Assembly: GCF_029589495.1 (NCBI RefSeq)
Contig: NZ_JAAIVF010000002.1
Coordinates: forward strand, 124,001-188,000
Source of the DNA: Speluncibacter jeojiensis
GTDB taxonomy: Bacteria; Actinomycetota; Actinomycetes; Mycobacteriales; Mycobacteriaceae
Length of the DNA: 64,000 bases
Direction of reading: 5' to 3'
In this document: positions 9,480 to 21,063 of the stretch, one piece after another
How the letters are laid out: the number at the start of each line of letters is the position of its first letter
Numbering within the stretch: position 1 is the stretch's first letter
The notes under the pieces: model-generated
The model's input: only the letters and a program-made list of their open reading frames with translations
What the model was told of the DNA's origin: nothing
Database searches by the model: none
Program-made: the position numbers and the translations under genes

Positions 9480-10439
9480 TCAGGTCTTCCGCAGCGCGGG
9501 CGCGGGCACACCGGTCAGCAACTGCCGCACCGCATCCCACGCCGCGCCCAATGCCGCCGTCACCGCGGGCGGGTCATCGGCGAGCATGCGCACCCATGCG
9601 CCCGCATCGTGCGGCAGCACACTCACCCCGCGGTCGACCGGATGCCCGCTCAGCGCGTCGTGCAGCGCGTCCGCGATCGCGGCGGGCGTCGCAAGGGGGC
9701 TCACCGCGTAGAACGTCGACATCAGCGTGTGCCCGGCGAGCACGCCCGGTCCGGTCACCCGCGCACGGCCGGGGTCCAGCCGGACCGCGTCGACCGCGAC
9801 GAGTCCGGCTCCCGGACGGGCGATCTCGAGGTCGGAGGCCACCACGTGATAGTCGTGGCGCTCGCCGCGGGCCAACCGGCCCGCCAACACGGTCTCGGCG
9901 ATCAGCACCGTGGCCGCGGGGTCGGCGGTCACGACCGTGCGCTGATAGATCCGGGTGCCGCCGTACGGGATGATCGGCCCGGGCAGGTATTCGAGGTAGG
10001 CGCCCCGGCCCGCGGTGAGGTGGACGAGCTGGGTCGCGTAGTCCCGATCCATCCGGTGCACCTTGGTGGCCGCCTGGGTGGTGACCAGCACGGATGCGTC
10101 GGCGCCGCAGTCGATGTCGGTCCGGAGCCGATCGGCCTGCAGGATGCCGCCGCCGGTCGACATCAGATACACCACCGGAAGGTCCGGGCGGAGCGGGTCG
10201 ATGTAGAGCGGACGCATGATCTGCAGCGGGGACTTCTGGAAGCGTCGCACCAGTTCGGTGCGCGCGCCGACCCGCGCGAACCCGAGCTCGAGCAGTCCGA
10301 CCTTCCCGGGGCGACCGACTCCGAGCGTGTCCGGGGTCCCCCGGTGCCGCAGCACCTCGCGCGGAACCCGCTCGGGCTCGTAGTGCGCCGGCGAGAACCG
10401 GTCCACCTCCACCGGCTCGGCCTCCCGCACCGCCGTCAC
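9480..10439 (-). CDS. ureD: Urease accessory protein UreD
   Basis: About 319 residues. UreD binds apo-urease and, with UreF and UreG, forms the platform for nickel insertion. The family core is clear: LGFARVGARTELVRRFQKSPLQ ... VYLMSTGGGILQADRL, then VTTQAATKVHRMD and YLPGPIIPYGGTRIYQRT. GTG 10439 overlaps the ureG stop by 4 bp, indicating translational coupling; the frame remains open further upstream inside ureG but those residues are not UreD-like. Last gene of the operon, convergent with xthA at a 4-bp gap. Confidence 0.93.
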   Translation of the reverse strand: MTAVREAEPVEVDRFSPAHYEPERVPREVLRHRGTPDTLGVGRPGKVGLLELGFARVGARTELVRRFQKSPLQIMRPLYIDPLRPDLPVVYLMSTGGGILQADRLRTDIDCGADASVLVTTQAATKVHRMDRDYATQLVHLTAGRGAYLEYLPGPIIPYGGTRIYQRTVVTADPAATVLIAETVLAGRLARGERHDYHVVASDLEIARPGAGLVAVDAVRLDPGRARVTGPGVLAGHTLMSTFYAVSPLATPAAIADALHDALSGHPVDRGVSVLPHDAGAWVRMLADDPPAVTAALGAAWDAVRQLLTGVPAPALRKT

Positions 10440-11068
10440 GCCGGCACCGGACGACGCGATTCGAGGAACGCGACGACCTCTTCGATACCCTGCCCCGCAA
10501 GGCAGTTCGTCAACTGCACCGGACGGCCTTCGCGCACGCGGTGCGCATCGGACTCCATCACGTCGATGTCGGTGCGCACGTATCGTGCGATGTCCACCTT
10601 GTTGATCACCAGCAGGTCGGAGTCGGTGATGCCCGGCCCACGCTTGCGGGGCATCTTCTCGCCCTCCGCGGTGTCGAGCACGAACACGAACACGTCGACC
10701 AGGACGGGGCTGAAGGTCAGGGTCAGATTGTCGCCACCCGACTCGTACAGCAGGGTGTCGACGTCCGGGAACCGGTCCAGCAGTTCCGCCCCGGCCGCCA
10801 GGTTCATGGTCGGGTCGTCGCGCACTGCGGTGTGCGGGCACGAGCCGGTCTCCACGCCGACCACCTTCTCCGGCTCCAGCACGCCGTCGAGCGTGCGCCG
10901 CACGTGCTCGGCGTCCTCCTGGGTGTAGATGTCGTTGGTGATCACCGCGGGCCGGCGACCGCGTGCGGTCAGCACCGGCACGAGCGCCTCGATCAGCGCG
11001 GTCTTGCCCGAACCGACCGGACCGCCGATCCCGATCTTCAGCACCTCTCGCTGCGTATTCGCCTCCAT
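10436..11068 (-). CDS. ureG: Urease accessory GTPase UreG
   Basis: SIMIBI-class GTPase of 210 residues that powers nickel delivery to urease. The P-loop is GGPVGSGKT (15-23). Further motifs are the metal-binding-region ETGSCPHTAVRDDPTMNL, with the conserved Cys-Pro-His, then LYESGGDNLTLTFSP and the guanine-specificity VINKVDIA. There is no His-rich N-terminal extension of the kind some UreG proteins use for nickel storage, which matters because the operon also lacks ureE. ATG 11068 is chosen over longer frames because GGAAGGAGAG sits just upstream. A 54-bp gap separates it from ureF. Confidence 0.95.
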   Translation of the reverse strand: MEANTQREVLKIGIGGPVGSGKTALIEALVPVLTARGRRPAVITNDIYTQEDAEHVRRTLDGVLEPEKVVGVETGSCPHTAVRDDPTMNLAAGAELLDRFPDVDTLLYESGGDNLTLTFSPVLVDVFVFVLDTAEGEKMPRKRGPGITDSDLLVINKVDIARYVRTDIDVMESDAHRVREGRPVQLTNCLAGQGIEEVVAFLESRRPVPA

Positions 11069-11122
11069 GACTCTCCTTCCTGTGCCTGCGTGATCTGCCT
11101 GTACCACTCGTGTCCCGCCGCC

Positions 11123-11818
11123 TCACGTGGCGAACAGCCGCGCCTCCGCCCGCTCGTGCCGGCCCGCCATCACGTCCACCATCGGCACGCAGCCGCCGAG
11201 ATCGGCGAGGTCGCGCACCAACGCGTCGGCGGCGACCTCCTCGATCACCGGACCCGCGCGGTGCAGCAGCACCTGGGCGACGCGGTGGTCGGTCAGCCGC
11301 AGCCGCAACGCGGCGCCGACGAAGCTGGCCGCGACGGCGAACAGGTCGCTCACCACCGCCCGCTCGGTCGCGACACCCGCCGCCGCATAGGCGATGCCCG
11401 CGACGACGGGCTGGCATCCGGGCACGCGCCGCGCCGCGAGCAGCCGGGCGTACTCGTCGAGCGCCGTGCCGCCGTAGACCTCGCGGGCGAGGTCGAGCAG
11501 TTGGCGTCCGGTGCGGGTGGACGCCACGCGCTGCTCACCGCTGAGCTTGCTCGCGAACAGGCGCTGCTCGACGGCGACCAACAGGTCCGTGTCGCCGGCG
11601 CTCGCCGCGCGGTGCGCAAGGGCCAGCGCGGTCGCGTCGGAAGGGCCGATCCCGTGCCGCAGCAGGTCCTCGAGCAGCGCCGGCAGCGAGTCCGCGTCGA
11701 CCGCCTTCGCCTGCGCGAACCCCTCCAGGCCGTGTGAGAGCGTGTAGAAGCCGCTGGGGAACGCCGAGTCCGCGAGTTGCAGACTCGCCAGCAGTTCGCG
11801 CGTACCGTTCGTCGTCAT
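11123..11818 (-). CDS. ureF: Urease accessory protein UreF
   Basis: About 231 residues, all-helical activator that binds UreD and gates UreG GTP hydrolysis. Family features are LLASLQLADSAFPSGFYTLSHGLEGF at the start (shown by its SAFPSG-Y-SHGLE pattern), RVASTRTGRQLLDLA in the middle and the C-terminal PMVDVMAGRHERAEARLFAT, where the terminal Arg-Leu-Phe is conserved. ATG start at 11818, 6 bp after the ureC stop, so coupling with ureC is likely. Confidence 0.93.
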   Translation of the reverse strand: MTTNGTRELLASLQLADSAFPSGFYTLSHGLEGFAQAKAVDADSLPALLEDLLRHGIGPSDATALALAHRAASAGDTDLLVAVEQRLFASKLSGEQRVASTRTGRQLLDLAREVYGGTALDEYARLLAARRVPGCQPVVAGIAYAAAGVATERAVVSDLFAVAASFVGAALRLRLTDHRVAQVLLHRAGPVIEEVAADALVRDLADLGGCVPMVDVMAGRHERAEARLFAT

Positions 11819-11824
11819 GACCGC

Positions 11825-13564
11825 TCACACCAGGTAGTACAGCTGGGTCAGCGGCAGGCTCCGCGCCGGCTCGATCGTCGCCGGCTCGCCGTCGAGCGTG
11901 ACCCGGAACGTGTCCGGATCCACCTTGATCTTCGGGGTCGCGTTGTTACGCACCAGATCCTGTTTCGCGACGGAACGGCAGTGCGTCACCGGCAGGATCT
12001 CGCTCTCCAGGCCGAGATTCCCGGGCACACCCAGGTCGATGGCGAGTTGCGACATGAAGGTCACCCGGGTCGCCTGCGCGGCGCGGCCGAGCGTGCCGAA
12101 CATCGGCCGGTAGTACACCGGCTGCGGTGTCGGGATCGAGGCGTTCGGGTCGCCCATAGGCGCCCAGCTGACCATGCCGCCCTTGACGATCAGGGCGGGC
12201 TTGGCCGCGAACGCGTTGATCGGCCACAGCACGATGTCGGCGAGCTTGCCCGGCTCGAGCGATCCGATGTGCGCGGCCGTGCCGGTCGCCAGCGCCGGGT
12301 TGATCGTCATCTTCGCGACGTAGCGCAACACCCGGAAGTTGTCGTTGCGCGAGGAGCCGTCCGCGCCGACGTCCTCGGGAAGCGGGCCGCGCTGGTCCTT
12401 GCAATGGTGCGCGGTCTGGAAGGCGCGGGTCCACGACTCGCCGACCCGGCCCATCGCCTGCGAGTCCGACGAGAAGATCGAGATCACGCCTTCGTCGTGC
12501 AGGACCGTCTCCGCCGCAATGGTTTCCGCACGCACCCGGGAGTCGGCGAACGAGACGTCCTCGGGAATGTCGTGGCTGAGATGGTGGCAGACCATCACCA
12601 TGTCCAGCAGTTCGTCGACCGAGTTGATCGTGTACGGCAGGGTCGGATTCGTCGACGCCGGAAGCACATTCGGCTCGCCTGCGATCTGCATGATGTCCGG
12701 CGCGTGGCCGCCTCCTGCGCCCTCTGTGTGGAAGGTGTGGATGGCCCGGCCGTCGATCGCCGAGAGCGTGTCCTCGTAGAACCCGGATTCGTTGAGGGTG
12801 TCGGTGTGCACGGCGACCTGGATGTCGTGTTCGTCCGCGACGGTCAGCGCCGCGCGGATCGCCGCCGGCGTCGCACCCCAGTCCTCGTGAACCTTCAGCC
12901 CGCACACCCCCGCCTCGACCTGCTTGACGAGGGTTCTCGGCACCGCGCCGTTGCCCTTGCCCAGCAGCCCCACGTTGACCGGCAGGGTCTCGACCGCCTG
13001 CAGCATCCGGGCGATGTTCCACGGCCCGGGCGTGCAGGTGGTGCCCTTGGTGCCGTCGGTGGGGCCGGTGCCGCCGCCGATCATCGTGGTGATGCCGTTC
13101 GACAGTGCGTCCTCGACCTGCTGCGGACAGATGAAGTGGATGTGCGTGTCGATGCCGCCCGCGGTCGCGATCAGGTGCTCCCCCGAGATCACCTCGGTGC
13201 CGGGACCGATCACCAGGGCCGGATGTACGCCGTCCTGCGTGTGCGGGTTGCCGGCCTTGCCGAGTGCCACGATCCGACCGTTCCGGATGCCGAGGTCACC
13301 CTTGACGACCCCGATCACCGCGTCGAGCACCACCACGTTCGTGATCACCAGGTCGAGCGCGCCGCGGCCGACCGACGCGCCCGGGTCCTGCGCCATGCCG
13401 TCCCGGATGGTCTTGCCACCGCCGTACACCGCCTCGTCGCCGTGAAAGCCTGCGTTGCAGTCGCGTTCGACCTCCACGATCAGATTGGTGTCGGCCAGTT
13501 GGAAGCGGTCGCCGACGGTCGGACCGTAGAGGTCGGTGTAGGTCTTCCTCGGAAGCACCGTCAT
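11825..13564 (-). CDS. ureC: Urease alpha (catalytic) subunit
   Basis: Catalytic nickel subunit, 579 residues, hydrolysing urea to ammonia and carbamate. The residues equivalent to the Klebsiella enzyme are all in place with an offset of +7: His141 and His143 in DTHIHF, Lys224 in [10 protein letters not shown] (the carbamylated nickel bridge), His253, His279, Cys326-His327 on the active-site flap and Asp367 in SSDSQAMG. The enzyme should therefore be functional. ATG 13564 gives the standard [16 protein letters not shown] start; the frame is open further upstream into ureB but is not UreC-like there. The 1-bp gap to ureB implies coupling. Confidence 0.97.
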   Translation of the reverse strand: MTVLPRKTYTDLYGPTVGDRFQLADTNLIVEVERDCNAGFHGDEAVYGGGKTIRDGMAQDPGASVGRGALDLVITNVVVLDAVIGVVKGDLGIRNGRIVALGKAGNPHTQDGVHPALVIGPGTEVISGEHLIATAGGIDTHIHFICPQQVEDALSNGITTMIGGGTGPTDGTKGTTCTPGPWNIARMLQAVETLPVNVGLLGKGNGAVPRTLVKQVEAGVCGLKVHEDWGATPAAIRAALTVADEHDIQVAVHTDTLNESGFYEDTLSAIDGRAIHTFHTEGAGGGHAPDIMQIAGEPNVLPASTNPTLPYTINSVDELLDMVMVCHHLSHDIPEDVSFADSRVRAETIAAETVLHDEGVISIFSSDSQAMGRVGESWTRAFQTAHHCKDQRGPLPEDVGADGSSRNDNFRVLRYVAKMTINPALATGTAAHIGSLEPGKLADIVLWPINAFAAKPALIVKGGMVSWAPMGDPNASIPTPQPVYYRPMFGTLGRAAQATRVTFMSQLAIDLGVPGNLGLESEILPVTHCRSVAKQDLVRNNATPKIKVDPDTFRVTLDGEPATIEPARSLPLTQLYYLV

Positions 13565-13565
13565 G

Positions 13566-13955
13566 CTATTCACCCTCCCGCGGTCCGGAGTCCTTGAAAC
13601 CTCGCTGTGCGGCGCGGCGCAGCGCCGCGGCCCGGGTGTCGCGAGCGTGCAGGCCGCCGTCGACCAGGTTGCTGAATCCGAGGATGCGGCCGTTGCCACC
13701 GAACGTGCAGAGCGGGACCTCGCGGGTGTCGCCGGGTTCGAAGCGGACCGCGGTGCCGGACGCGATGTCCAGGTGCATGCCGTACGCGGCCGTCCTGTCG
13801 AACTCGAGTTCCCGGTTGGCCTCGAAGAAGTGGTAGTGCGAGCCCACCTGGATCGCGCGGTCGCCGGTATTGCTCACGCGCAGCGTGGTCTTGCGTCGGC
13901 CGACGTTCAACTCGACCGGATCGTCACCGTAGAGATAGTGCGCACCTGACGCCAT
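13566..13955 (-). CDS. ureB: Urease beta subunit
   Basis: Structural subunit of about 129 residues. Recognised from [18 protein letters not shown] (about 37-54), the most conserved UreB segment, and from [14 protein letters not shown] and [10 protein letters not shown]. The N-terminus lacks the usual PGE motif and reads [20 protein letters not shown] instead, a minor oddity. A charged C-terminal extension of about 25 residues follows the core. Separate ureA, ureB and ureC genes match the three-subunit bacterial form. It is separated from ureA by the inserted CbiX-like gene. Confidence 0.93.
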   Translation of the reverse strand: MASGAHYLYGDDPVELNVGRRKTTLRVSNTGDRAIQVGSHYHFFEANRELEFDRTAAYGMHLDIASGTAVRFEPGDTREVPLCTFGGNGRILGFSNLVDGGLHARDTRAAALRRAAQRGFKDSGPREGE

Positions 13956-13988
13956 GTTCGGCCTCCTCGGTCGTGGTCGTCGAACCTG

Positions 13989-14840
13989 TCAGTGGTGATG
14001 GGCGTGTGTGTGGTGGTGATGGTGATGTCCGTTGTGTCCGTGAACATCCGGCCCGGGCACATCCGGCCCGGGCACATCCTGCTCGTGTTCGCCGGGACCG
14101 TGCGAGTGGGCGTAGCCGTGGCCGTGTTCGGCGTCCAACCCGGCGCCGATGCCGTTGTCGCCGTGGTCGAGCCGGTCCAGCGCGACGGCCACACGGGCGT
14201 CGATCACGCGGCGCACGGCGGGCTCGGTCAGCAGTGCACCACCGTCATCGACATCTGGTCGCGCGGCGAGGTCGCCGGTCAGCGCGGGCCCGAACGCGGC
14301 CGACACCGCCGACACCCATTCCGCGCCCAGCCGCAGGCATCGATCCACCCCCTCGGCGATGTCCGGGTCGCCACCGGTGAACGCCACCTCCACCCACCGG
14401 TGACGGCCGAACTGCCGGACCAACCGGGCGATCCGGAACAGCTCGGCGTCGTCGAAGGGATCGGCGGCGGGTGCGGTGATGAGCAGTGCCCGCGGCTGCG
14501 GCTCGCCACCATCCGGGACGCCGGACCACACGCGCAACGCCGCGGTCCGCAGCCATCCGATGAGATGACCTGTGCTGCCGAAGGATTCGGCCAGCGTAAC
14601 CCGGCCGGGCCACCGGCCGGTCGCCCAGCGCAGGGTGCGGGCGGACTCCGCGATCAGGCGCGGGTCGCGACCGAGCGTCATCGGCACGACGCACACCGGA
14701 CCGTTCCCGCGGTGCAGCGCCTCCTCGACGGCCCCGGCCAGTCTCCGTCCCGCCGGCACACACGGCCCGGCCCCCGGCGCGAGCTCGCCGCGCTCGTGGC
14801 CGCAGGACAGCAGGACGGTGACGTCCGCGGGTCCGGTCAT
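13989..14840 (-). CDS. CbiX/sirohydrochlorin-chelatase-like protein with His-rich metal-binding tail, in the urease operon
   Basis: About 283 residues. The first 225 resemble the class II chelatase family (CbiX, SirB, CfbA): a strand ending SCGHERG (His15, in the position of the catalytic HGSR), then [23 protein letters not shown], and a second, similar half with [14 protein letters not shown]. The second catalytic histidine of CbiX is not obvious, since PMTLGRDP replaces the usual L-x-x-G-x-H region. The tail from 226 to 283 contains 18 histidines, including a run of six (272-277), and ends in HHH. Its ATG overlaps the ureA stop by 4 bp and it precedes ureB by 33 bp, so it belongs to the urease operon. 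No ureE or cobalamin gene is present. Nickel binding, storage or delivery is inferred; corrin chemistry is unlikely from context. Confidence 0.8.
   Translation of the reverse strand: MTGPADVTVLLSCGHERGELAPGAGPCVPAGRRLAGAVEEALHRGNGPVCVVPMTLGRDPRLIAESARTLRWATGRWPGRVTLAESFGSTGHLIGWLRTAALRVWSGVPDGGEPQPRALLITAPAADPFDDAELFRIARLVRQFGRHRWVEVAFTGGDPDIAEGVDRCLRLGAEWVSAVSAAFGPALTGDLAARPDVDDGGALLTEPAVRRVIDARVAVALDRLDHGDNGIGAGLDAEHGHGYAHSHGPGEHEQDVPGPDVPGPDVHGHNGHHHHHHTHAHHH
14044..14073. repeat. 15-bp tandem duplication in the linker of the CbiX-like gene
   Basis: ACATCCGGCCCGGGC is present twice in a row, with a further partial copy at 14074-14079. It encodes the repeated Asp-Val-Pro-Gly-Pro between two His-rich stretches of the tail. 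Expansion by replication slippage is the simplest explanation. Confidence 0.75.
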
Positions 14841-15151
14841 CTGCCGGCGCCTCCCACCGGGTCGTGACAGGAGACGAGTTTGGTGCCGTCGACGAAGGTC
14901 GCCTCGACCTGGATCAGCTTGGCCATCTCGCGTACACCCGGCATCACGTCGTCGGACGTGACGACCTGGGTGCCCAGTTCCATGCACTCGGCGACGGTGC
15001 GGCCGTCCCTGGCACCCTCGACGATGGCCTCGCTGATCAAGGCGACGGCCTCGCTGTAATTCAGCCTCAGGCCCCGGCCGCGCCGCTTGCGCGCCAGATC
15101 GGCGACCACGTGGATGTACAGCTTGTCGATCTCACGTTGGGTGAGGTTCAT
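14837..15151 (-). CDS. ureA: Urease gamma subunit
   Basis: Small structural subunit, 104 residues. [20 protein letters not shown], then [14 protein letters not shown] and [21 protein letters not shown] are all characteristic of UreA. ATG 15151 is chosen because AAGGAGAG lies 6-7 nt upstream; a GTG two codons earlier is possible. First structural gene of the operon, 54 bp after the urea transporter stop. Its stop overlaps the start of the CbiX-like gene. Confidence 0.94.
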   Translation of the reverse strand: MNLTQREIDKLYIHVVADLARKRRGRGLRLNYSEAVALISEAIVEGARDGRTVAECMELGTQVVTSDDVMPGVREMAKLIQVEATFVDGTKLVSCHDPVGGAGR

Positions 15152-15205
15152 CGGCACTCTCCTTCTCGGTCTGCACGGCCTGCCTGCACGTCCGTATCTG
15201 CCGGC

Positions 15206-16198
15206 TCACCCGGTTCTCCGCAGCCGTGGCAGTGCCGGGGCCGCCAGCAGGAACACCAGCGTCGTCAGGCAGAACGGCCAGGTGAGGGTGTGCCCGCCGA
15301 CGGGAGTGAAGAAGTCGCTGAGCGCACCGGTGACCCCGGTCGACGAGGCGGCGCCGATCACCGCGTAGGCCACGCTCCACACGCTCACGGCGAGGAAGAC
15401 CCCGCACAGGGCCAGCGCCACCAGCACCGCGTTGTAGCCGAGCAGGCCGGCCCGGATCTCGTCCGCCGGTGAGCCGAGCGCCCACGCGGTGACGATGCCG
15501 ACCACGCTGCCCAGCGAGGCGACCACGCCGGCGCGACGGCTGGCCACGAAGATGCCCGCCAGGAACAGCAGGCCGACGTACCACTGCGGCATGAAGAAGA
15601 TCTGCGCGACGTTGGCGAAGAACGCCCGCCACAGGTCCGCCCAGCCGAGCCCGGTGGGTCCTTGCGCCGGTTCCACGAGCCCGGCCAGTCCGGTGCGTCC
15701 GTGCCACAGTCGCTGGAACTCGGGTGCGGCGATGGTCAGCACCGCGGCGGTGATGCAGAACGGAAAGGTCAGCGTCGGGATGTCCCACGTGCCGAGCAAT
15801 CGGACGAGGGCCGCCGTCACGATGGTCGCGGCGACCGAACCGGCGGCGGCCATCAGCCAGCTCGACAGGTACTCGGGCCCCAGGAAGACCCCCGCAGCGG
15901 TGCCGACGAGTGCGCCGTTGAACCCCTCGAGACCGGCCAGCACCCGATCACCGTCGACCTGCCACACCAGCGCGGTGAGCGTGGACACCGCGGTACCGAT
16001 CAGCGCGAAGAGCCCGTACTTCCAACCCGAGGCGAACAGCGCTGCCGCGAAGAACAGCCCACACCAGGCGCTCTGCATGAAGTCGACCTGCGCCAGGCCC
16101 CGCAGCAGGGTCGGGATGGCCCGGACCGGGCTCGGCGGGGGCCGCGGCGCAACGGGCGCGGTGGCGAGATCGTCACCGGACCCGTTGACCTGCTTCAC
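15206..16198 (-). CDS. Urea transporter, UT family
   Basis: Membrane channel of about 330 residues. It shows the internal two-fold repeat of the UT family: each half carries a GLEGFNGALVGTAAGVF-like or GLLGYNAVLVALALCGVF-like segment and a LTFPFCITAAVL or LTWPFCLTTLVFL segment. These form the urea-selective pore in the known structures of the family. GTG 16198 is preferred because GGAGG lies about 5 nt upstream; the open frame extends further but without a good site. As first gene of the operon it supplies substrate to the urease encoded downstream. An ABC-type urea importer is not present here. Confidence 0.9.
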   Translation of the reverse strand: MKQVNGSGDDLATAPVAPRPPPSPVRAIPTLLRGLAQVDFMQSAWCGLFFAAALFASGWKYGLFALIGTAVSTLTALVWQVDGDRVLAGLEGFNGALVGTAAGVFLGPEYLSSWLMAAAGSVAATIVTAALVRLLGTWDIPTLTFPFCITAAVLTIAAPEFQRLWHGRTGLAGLVEPAQGPTGLGWADLWRAFFANVAQIFFMPQWYVGLLFLAGIFVASRRAGVVASLGSVVGIVTAWALGSPADEIRAGLLGYNAVLVALALCGVFLAVSVWSVAYAVIGAASSTGVTGALSDFFTPVGGHTLTWPFCLTTLVFLLAAPALPRLRRTG

Positions 16199-16510
16199 AG
16201 CCGCCTCCACTGATCGAGTCGATCGGCTTCGGCCTGTCGGCGGTATGTGCCATCGCGTCGTCGTGGCGCGTGACACACGCTGTCGACCTCGGTCGAGACC
16301 AGGTCACAGACGCGGTACCAACACCGTGCCGACAGATGGTCCGGAGGCCACGTGGACGCGCACGGATGACAGTGAAAGTAAAGCACTCACGCCCCGGCCC
16401 GTCCCCGATTTCGCAGCCTCGCACAGCTTTCACCCAGGCTCCGGCGAGCCTTCGCTGCAGGTTCCGGCCCGATGCCGGCTGCGCTACCGTGGTCGTCGTA
16501 CAACTTCACC
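16199..16510. other. Divergent promoter region between the urease operon and thiC
   Basis: About 310 bp with no gene. It must carry the urease operon promoter (minus) and the thiC promoter (plus). A candidate regulator site is the inverted repeat TCGACC-TC-GGTCGA at 16283-16296, about 85 bp upstream of the urea transporter start. No clear NikR or GlnR site was recognised. Confidence 0.4.
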
Positions 16511-19180
<2,670 letters not shown>

Positions 19181-19194
19181 GGAGAACCGGCGCA

Positions 19195-19243
19195 CGGTTG
19201 GCCGTTTGACCGCTGGGCGTGCGCCGTCGCTGCCGGCCAACCG
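19195..19243. terminator. Inverted repeat after thiD, possible terminator
   Basis: CGGTTGGCCG (19195-19204) and CGGCCAACCG (19234-19243) are perfect complements separated by 29 bp. The repeat starts 14 bp after the thiD stop. There is no T-tract, so intrinsic termination is not certain. Confidence 0.45.
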
Positions 19244-19245
19244 CC

Positions 19246-19320
19246 GCGCCTTTCCCCACACAAGCCCGTCGTGAAACGTGGTTCCACGGATCCGGACGCT
19301 ATCTGTGTGGGGAAAGGCGC
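19246..19320. repeat. Perfect 17-bp inverted repeat between thiD and the cyclase gene
   Basis: GCGCCTTTCCCCACACA (19246-19262) is matched exactly by its reverse complement at 19304-19320, with 41 bp between. A related GTGTGTGGGG follows at 19326-19335. The two flanking genes converge here, so a bidirectional terminator is possible, but a 17-bp perfect match with a 41-bp spacer also resembles the ends of a small mobile or REP-like element. Confidence 0.7.
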
Positions 19321-19422
19321 AATTCGTGTGTGGGGCGGGCGTGCCGCCAGTGCCCGACGACAATGCGACGACACAACACAGCCCCATGAGCGGGGCGGCC
19401 GAATACGCGGTCGCCACCCGGC

Positions 19423-20253
19423 TCACTCCGACGTCAACGTGTACATCCGCAGATCATCGGGGACCCCGCGGGCTCGGCTGGAGAAGAACCGCCGCAGCGG
19501 CTTGGCCGCCAGCCCCATCTCCGTGAGGCGCTCCTCCCCCAACTGCTCGAGCGACGGTGCCGAGATCATCACGTTCCCGTTGCCGCCGGCCTGCATCAGC
19601 CGGGCCGCGATGTTCACGTCGACACCGAGCCAGTCGGCGCCGATCCGCCGCGGGGTGCCGGTGTGGATGCCGACCCGCATCACCGGCCGGTACCCGGCCA
19701 CCTCGACGTCCGCTAGCGCGCGCCGGGCCGCGAACACCGCGGCGACCGCCCGGGCCGGATCGTGGAAGACGGCCATCAGGCCGTCGCCCATGCGTTTGAC
19801 GATGCGACCGTGACGGTTCACGAACTCCGGCTCGGCGACAGCGGCGACCTCGCGGAGCATCCGCAGGGTGGCGCCGTCGCCGGCCGCGAGCGCCCAGGAG
19901 GAGAAGCCGACCAGATCGGTGAACACCAGCGTCACCTCGGTGTCGCCGCCACCGCGGCCGGAACGCTCCCGCGCCGCCTCCCACACCTGCAGCGCCGCGA
20001 GCCCGACCTCTCGCGAAGCCCCGGGCTGGTCGGTGAGCAGCCGGTCGGCGACCCGCGCCACCGCCCGAGCGCTGCCCGGGCCCGCGGTCGAGAGCGGATC
20101 CCCGAAGCCCGGGTCGCCGGGCAGAGCGCGGCGGGTGCGGCGGATCAGGGCGACGAGGTCGGGCCGGCGGTCCAGTTCCAATACCCACCGCGCGAGCGCG
20201 GACGCCCGGTCGCGCGCACCGTCCTGCTGCAGCTCACCGGTCTCGTCACTCAC
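19423..20253 (-). CDS. Class III adenylate/guanylate cyclase, soluble
   Basis: About 276 residues: an N-terminal helical region of 90-100 residues with no recognised sensor domain, then a class III cyclase domain. The metal-binding aspartates are in TLVFTDLVGFSSWA and in VKRMGDGLMAVF. RVGIHTGTPRR and VNIAARLMQ follow, the last carrying the Asn and Arg that stabilise the transition state. All essential residues appear present, so it should make a cyclic nucleotide, most likely cAMP. The architecture recalls mycobacterial cyclases such as Rv0891c or Rv1359. GTG start at 20253. Convergent with thiD; 42 bp from the ABC permease gene. Confidence 0.85.
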   Translation of the reverse strand: MSDETGELQQDGARDRASALARWVLELDRRPDLVALIRRTRRALPGDPGFGDPLSTAGPGSARAVARVADRLLTDQPGASREVGLAALQVWEAARERSGRGGGDTEVTLVFTDLVGFSSWALAAGDGATLRMLREVAAVAEPEFVNRHGRIVKRMGDGLMAVFHDPARAVAAVFAARRALADVEVAGYRPVMRVGIHTGTPRRIGADWLGVDVNIAARLMQAGGNGNVMISAPSLEQLGEERLTEMGLAAKPLRRFFSSRARGVPDDLRMYTLTSE

Positions 20254-20295
20254 CGGACCAGCGTAGGCGAGGACGCCCGGACCGGGCGGGCCGAT

Positions 20296-21063
20296 TCACG
20301 CGTCGCGCTTGTTGACCACGAACAGGCCGGCACCGAACACCACCGCGACGAACACCGCGAAGTAGATCAGACCGCCCCACGGTCCCCAGTGGAAGCCGTC
20401 GGACGACGACGCCCCGAGGAAGTGGTGCGCATTGGTGAACGGCAGGAACACCTGGATGTCACGGCCGATGCGTCCGAACAGCGCGAACAGGTTCTCGATC
20501 ACCAGCGGCCACAGCACCAGCAAGGCGATCGCGCCGGCGGACTGCCGGATCAGCGCGCCGACACCGACCGCCAGCACAGCGCACAGCGCCGCGTAGATCG
20601 GGACACCGTAGAGCGCACGCCAATCGCCACCGCTGCTCAGCACCAGGTCCCGGCCCGCGTCCGAGCCGCTCAGGGCTTTGGCCAGGAAATAGGCGATGAA
20701 GGTGACGGCCGCGGTGAGGACCGCGGCGATCACCGCGAGGATGGCGGCCTTCGTCGCCATGACCCGGCCGCGGTTCGGCACCGCCTGGAAGGTCGTGCGG
20801 ATCACCCCGAAGCGGTACTCCGTGGTGACCGCGAGCGCCGCCATGATCATGATCACCATGACTCCGAAGCCCGTCACCCCGCTCGCCGCGGCCTCCGGTG
20901 TCGGCAGGAAGTGGTCGCCGCTGCTCGTGGAGTTCACGCTCGCCTTCGCGGCCAGGCCCATCGCCGCCGCGAACCCGATGCCGAGCAGCACGACGATGGC
21001 GCCGCACCACCACGGCGACCGAGTGGAGGTCAACTTGATACGTTCTGCCGCAAGCACACTCAT
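20296..21063 (-). CDS. ABC-2 type transporter permease
   Basis: Membrane protein of about 255 residues with six predicted hydrophobic segments and the usual ABC-2 export pattern: a cytoplasmic RIKLTSTRSPWW start, then a large extracytoplasmic loop after the first segment, then TTEYRFGVIRTTFQAVPNRGRVMATK, a typical coupling region. It pairs with the ATPase gene just upstream, whose stop overlaps this ATG by 4 bp. Cargo unknown; similar pairs export antibiotics, lipids or peptides. Confidence 0.85.
   Translation of the reverse strand: MSVLAAERIKLTSTRSPWWCGAIVVLLGIGFAAAMGLAAKASVNSTSSGDHFLPTPEAAASGVTGFGVMVIMIMAALAVTTEYRFGVIRTTFQAVPNRGRVMATKAAILAVIAAVLTAAVTFIAYFLAKALSGSDAGRDLVLSSGGDWRALYGVPIYAALCAVLAVGVGALIRQSAGAIALLVLWPLVIENLFALFGRIGRDIQVFLPFTNAHHFLGASSSDGFHWGPWGGLIYFAVFVAVVFGAGLFVVNKRDA

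Noticed and set aside
11777-13597. Open frame of about 600 codons opposite ureC
   Set aside because: All active-site residues of ureC lie on the other strand, and this product has no recognisable domain.
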